Assembly: GCA_021785435.1 (NCBI GenBank)
Contig: JAJYFE010000038.1
Location: 1-34,617 of the forward strand
Reading direction: 5' to 3'
DNA length: 34,617 bases
DNA from: Planctomycetota bacterium
GTDB taxonomy: Bacteria; Planctomycetota; Phycisphaerae; WQYP01
Both the position numbers and the translations under genes were made by a program. Positions 32,279 to 34,617 of the stretch are shown here, piece after piece. The notes below the pieces were generated by a model, which did no database searches, was not told the origin of the DNA, and was given only the letters and a program-made list of their open reading frames with translations. Positions within the stretch are counted from its first letter, which is position 1. Each line of letters opens with the position of its first letter.

Positions 32279-33451
32279 CTACAGACAGTGGGTGGATTCG
32301 ATTTCCTCGTGCTGGTACACATTGCGGATTTCCGACCAGAACGGCCCCACGGAAAGCCAATAGGATTCATCAACCACGGGCAGCCGAAGGTCCGCGCAGG
32401 CCAGGCCATTAGGCTCGCGGGTTTCCGCCAGAACCTCGCCGGTGGGGGCGATGATCCGGCTGGGGGCTTCGCCACCGCAGTCACCGGTTACACTGGCCAA
32501 CCAGTAGACCTGATGATCCAGAGCGCGGGCCCGCCAGATATAGTCCCAGTGTTTTTTCTCACCGTCGCCAGCCAAGGGGAAGCAAATGATCTCAGCGCCG
32601 CGCCGGGCCAAAGCAGCGGCACTGCCCGGAAACCAGCCATCCCAGCAGATTAACATGCCGATCCGACCCAGAGGCGTATCGGACACCATCCAGTTGTCGC
32701 CAGGAGTTACGCCCGATTCCAGTTCCGCCTGGGTAAGGTGGCGTTTGCGATAAGTTTCGAGCACCCGTCCCTGTGGGGTGACGAGCACCGCAGTGGTGTG
32801 GCGATGCGCGCTGCGTTTTTCATTAAATGCGAATACCGCATACAGCTGCGCCTCACGGACCGCGTCGTATATCGGTTCCATCCAAGGATCATCCAACGCC
32901 CGGGCGCTGGCCTGAACGGGCAAGGCCACATGACGGTCCAGGAAGTTCTCGCTGAGCACCAGAAGCCCCACGTTCCGCGCGCCGGCTTGGTGAATCGTCG
33001 CAATCATTACGGCACGCCGGGCTTCCATCGTGGCCGGCGAAGCGGGCGTCGTCTGCTGATACGCCACGGCGGCGCGGGTTATTCGCGGCGGCGGGGTGGG
33101 CACGCGCTGGCAGGTGAAGGTCCAGTTTTCGTTATGGCCGGCCGCGGCGGAACCGACCCACGGCCAGCGGTAAACCAGCAGCCGCATCTGGCGGGTTCCC
33201 ACCGGAGCCGTGCACGTACCGGACCAACCACCTTCGCCGCGCTGCAAGTAGACCCGCTTGTGTGCGATGAACGTCTCCGGCTTCGGAGCCGCACCATCGG
33301 CGGCGGTCCCCCATTCCACGAGTGCCACCATCTCACGCCCGGGATGATCTCCCCGCGGAAATTGAACCCTCAGACGGTAGGTCTGCCCGCCTTCGGCGTC
33401 CTGTTGCCAGGCTCGCAACACATAATTGGAGTCAGGCGGCATATCAGCCAT
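32279..33451 (-). CDS. Carbon-nitrogen hydrolase (nitrilase superfamily) with N-terminal beta domain
   Basis: 390 residues. Residues about 125-370 are the nitrilase fold with its Glu-Lys-Cys triad: LLVLSENF (Glu168), ETYRKRHLTQAELESG (Lys236) and IGMLICWDGWFPGSAAALAR (Cys269). The enzyme hydrolyses a C-N bond of an amide, nitrile or carbamoyl compound. The first ~118 residues are an extra domain rich in beta strands (YRLRVQFPRG, MVALVEWG, RQMRLLVYRWPWVG), like a carbohydrate-binding or immunoglobulin-type module, which is uncommon. No signal peptide is visible. The ATG at 33449-33451 lies 14 bp after the oxidoreductase pseudogene. Class within the superfamily is not clear. Confidence 0.83.
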   Translation of the reverse strand: MADMPPDSNYVLRAWQQDAEGGQTYRLRVQFPRGDHPGREMVALVEWGTAADGAAPKPETFIAHKRVYLQRGEGGWSGTCTAPVGTRQMRLLVYRWPWVGSAAAGHNENWTFTCQRVPTPPPRITRAAVAYQQTTPASPATMEARRAVMIATIHQAGARNVGLLVLSENFLDRHVALPVQASARALDDPWMEPIYDAVREAQLYAVFAFNEKRSAHRHTTAVLVTPQGRVLETYRKRHLTQAELESGVTPGDNWMVSDTPLGRIGMLICWDGWFPGSAAALARRGAEIICFPLAGDGEKKHWDYIWRARALDHQVYWLASVTGDCGGEAPSRIIAPTGEVLAETREPNGLACADLRLPVVDESYWLSVGPFWSEIRNVYQHEEIESTHCL

Positions 33452-33465
33452 CGTTTACTCACGGA

Positions 33466-34464
33466 TCAAACAAGCTGCACCAGTTGATCGCACTGCACCG
33501 GCAGGCCGGTGTGGATGGACTCATTGGCGCTGATGCCCACCCGCAGCGAAGCCGCTCCATCCAAGTGGGATGCCGCCCGGCGCAGCGAATCGGCGGACGG
33601 ATTGGGTAAGAAGAAGTCTTGGCAGATCAGGGTATCGCCGCCGCCATGCGCGCCTTCCGCTGGGGGAATTTCCACGGTGTCCGGCACGTCAAACATAGGA
33701 AACACGCGTAACGACTCTGCGTAGCGCTGGCTCTGGGCAGCGGCCAATCCCTTCGTGCTTGGCCCGGCCATAATATGCGAACCGTGCTTGACGTAAAGCT
33801 CGACGCGGCCGCGATCGCCGGTGATGGCCACACGGTAGCCTTCCCAGGGGCAATAGGCCAGCAGCGAGTAAGTCATCATCACATCATTACGGCAACGGAC
33901 CAGCAAGCCGCCGGATCTGTCTTTGTCCGCGTGCCAACGGCGAAAATAGTCGGCCCCATGGCGTGTATCCAGCATCCACGAAAAATCCACAACCAGCGGC
34001 CGACCGATCGCGCCCCGAATCAGCGGTTCGCGTAACCTGCTGGCCGTTGGCGCATAACGGTAATTAAACGCGACGCGGAGCTTACGGCCGGTTCGGGCGA
34101 TCGCCTTAAGAATGCCGTTGATTTTACCGGCATCGATAGTCACGGGTTTCTCCGTGATCACGTCGCAACCCAATTCCATCGCCCGGATGATGTATTGGTC
34201 GTGGGTGCAGTCCATGCTGGTGACGATTACCACGGCCGGCTATCGCTCCCGGATCATACGGTCGAAATCCCCGGCGGGATACGCCGCTATCGGCGGCCGG
34301 TGATATTTATCGACCGCCAAACGGTTGAACCAGCCCATACGGATGGGGCTGATGTCGCATAACCTGACCAGTTCGGCGTACTGGCGATAATCCTGAAGGA
34401 TGGCTTTCAAGTACATCGTTGCTCTTGCGCCTGGGCCGACGATGACATATTTCCGGCGATTCAT
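33466..34464 (-). pseudogene. Gfo/Idh/MocA oxidoreductase, disrupted by an in-frame TAG and an internal deletion
   Basis: Two pieces of one gene in the same frame. The first (34464 to 34240) starts with GGAG before ATG and reads MNRRKYVIVGPGARATMYLK, a Rossmann start, ending DFDRMIRER and then TAG at 34240-34242. Right after the TAG the frame goes on as [35 protein letters not shown] (the EKP motif) and [16 protein letters not shown], which is what should follow. A second lesion is likely at about 33897-33903: relatives read SGGLLVHK.THHFD.. and roughly a hundred residues later VRYR...MLTYSL.AY.PWEG, but here SGGLLV joins [20 protein letters not shown] directly. The ending [22 protein letters not shown] is normal. 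Without the HHFD region it should be inactive. Confidence 0.78.
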
Positions 34465-34511
34465 CGGAGACTCCCGGTGGCGCCGCATCAGCTCCGCGCT
34501 GGCTCAAATTG

Positions 34512-34617
34512 CTACTGGAGCAGCAGTGTACCCAGTCCGGTGGTGAAGCGATAGTCATTATTTCCACCGGCCCAGATCACGCGGCGGAGTTGGCGGTAAT
34601 CCCTGGCCACATCGCGC
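34512..34617 (-). CDS. C-terminal end of an unrecognised protein (runs off the right edge)
   Basis: The last 34 codons of a frame entering from the right edge, reading RDVARDYRQLRRVIWAGGNN then DYRFTTGLGTLLLQ and TAG. It stops 47 bp before the start of the oxidoreductase pseudogene, as expected for an upstream gene in the same operon. The stretch is too short to assign a family. It is not certain to be coding, but the codon choice is like its neighbours. Confidence 0.4.
   Translation of the reverse strand, partial: RDVARDYRQLRRVIWAGGNNDYRFTTGLGTLLLQ

Overview
The window is GC-rich chromosomal DNA from a bacterium, most likely a member of the Planctomycetota; that placement is an inference from gene content and style. 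Supporting signs are several Gfo/Idh/MocA and sugar-isomerase-like genes, a DUF1844 protein, long Pro/Ala-rich tails on housekeeping proteins, weak or absent Shine-Dalgarno sites on many genes, and many dispersed palindromic intergenic repeats. No rRNA or plasmid, phage or CRISPR genes were seen. One tRNA (Thr, TGT) is present.

Layout. 1-1833 (minus): a translation operon, arfB -> rsfS -> argS (argS runs off the left edge). 2064-3431 (minus): a GT87-like membrane glycosyltransferase. 3706-5890 (plus): galM and a PANK4-type DUF89 phosphatase. 6219-7667 (minus): an exported SH3 protein. 8080-9923 (plus): an overlapping pair, xylose-isomerase-like TIM barrel plus Gfo/Idh/MocA oxidoreductase. 9925-13697 (minus): a class V aminotransferase, an IspD-like cytidylyltransferase and a methyltransferase-glycosyltransferase fusion. 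14075-16178 (minus): trigger factor and tRNA-Thr. 16179-17407: no intact gene; it holds palindromic elements and a probable istB relic. 17408-18451 (plus): a second TIM-barrel isomerase-like gene and a 26-residue basic mini-protein. 18474-22507 (minus): a BioF-like enzyme, an HU-like protein, birA and a DUF1844 protein. 22571-25338 (plus): purB and an STN-domain protein. 25339-26804: ORF-poor. 26805-28223 (plus): a phosphate/organic-ion MFS transporter. 28486-30982 (minus): a small membrane protein and a SurA/PpiD-like anchored protein. 31259-32242 (plus): a HEAT-repeat lipoprotein. 32279-34617 (minus): a nitrilase-family hydrolase, a damaged Gfo/Idh/MocA pseudogene and the end of an unknown gene.

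Most of the genes are housekeeping or carbohydrate metabolism. No defence system or biosynthetic cluster was recognised. The least explained content lies between genes: at least three families of short structured repeats. One has terminal inverted repeats that differ between subfamilies but stay complementary, like a miniature transposon or a selected hairpin. One is a hairpin with a conserved loop. One has a conserved core inside outer stems of unrelated sequence. There is also a roughly 185-bp imperfect palindrome beside the istB relic. Further points of interest are the doubly damaged oxidoreductase gene (in-frame amber codon plus an apparent internal deletion), a probable ribosomal mini-protein, the methyltransferase-glycosyltransferase fusion and a low-complexity insertion in the BioF-like enzyme.
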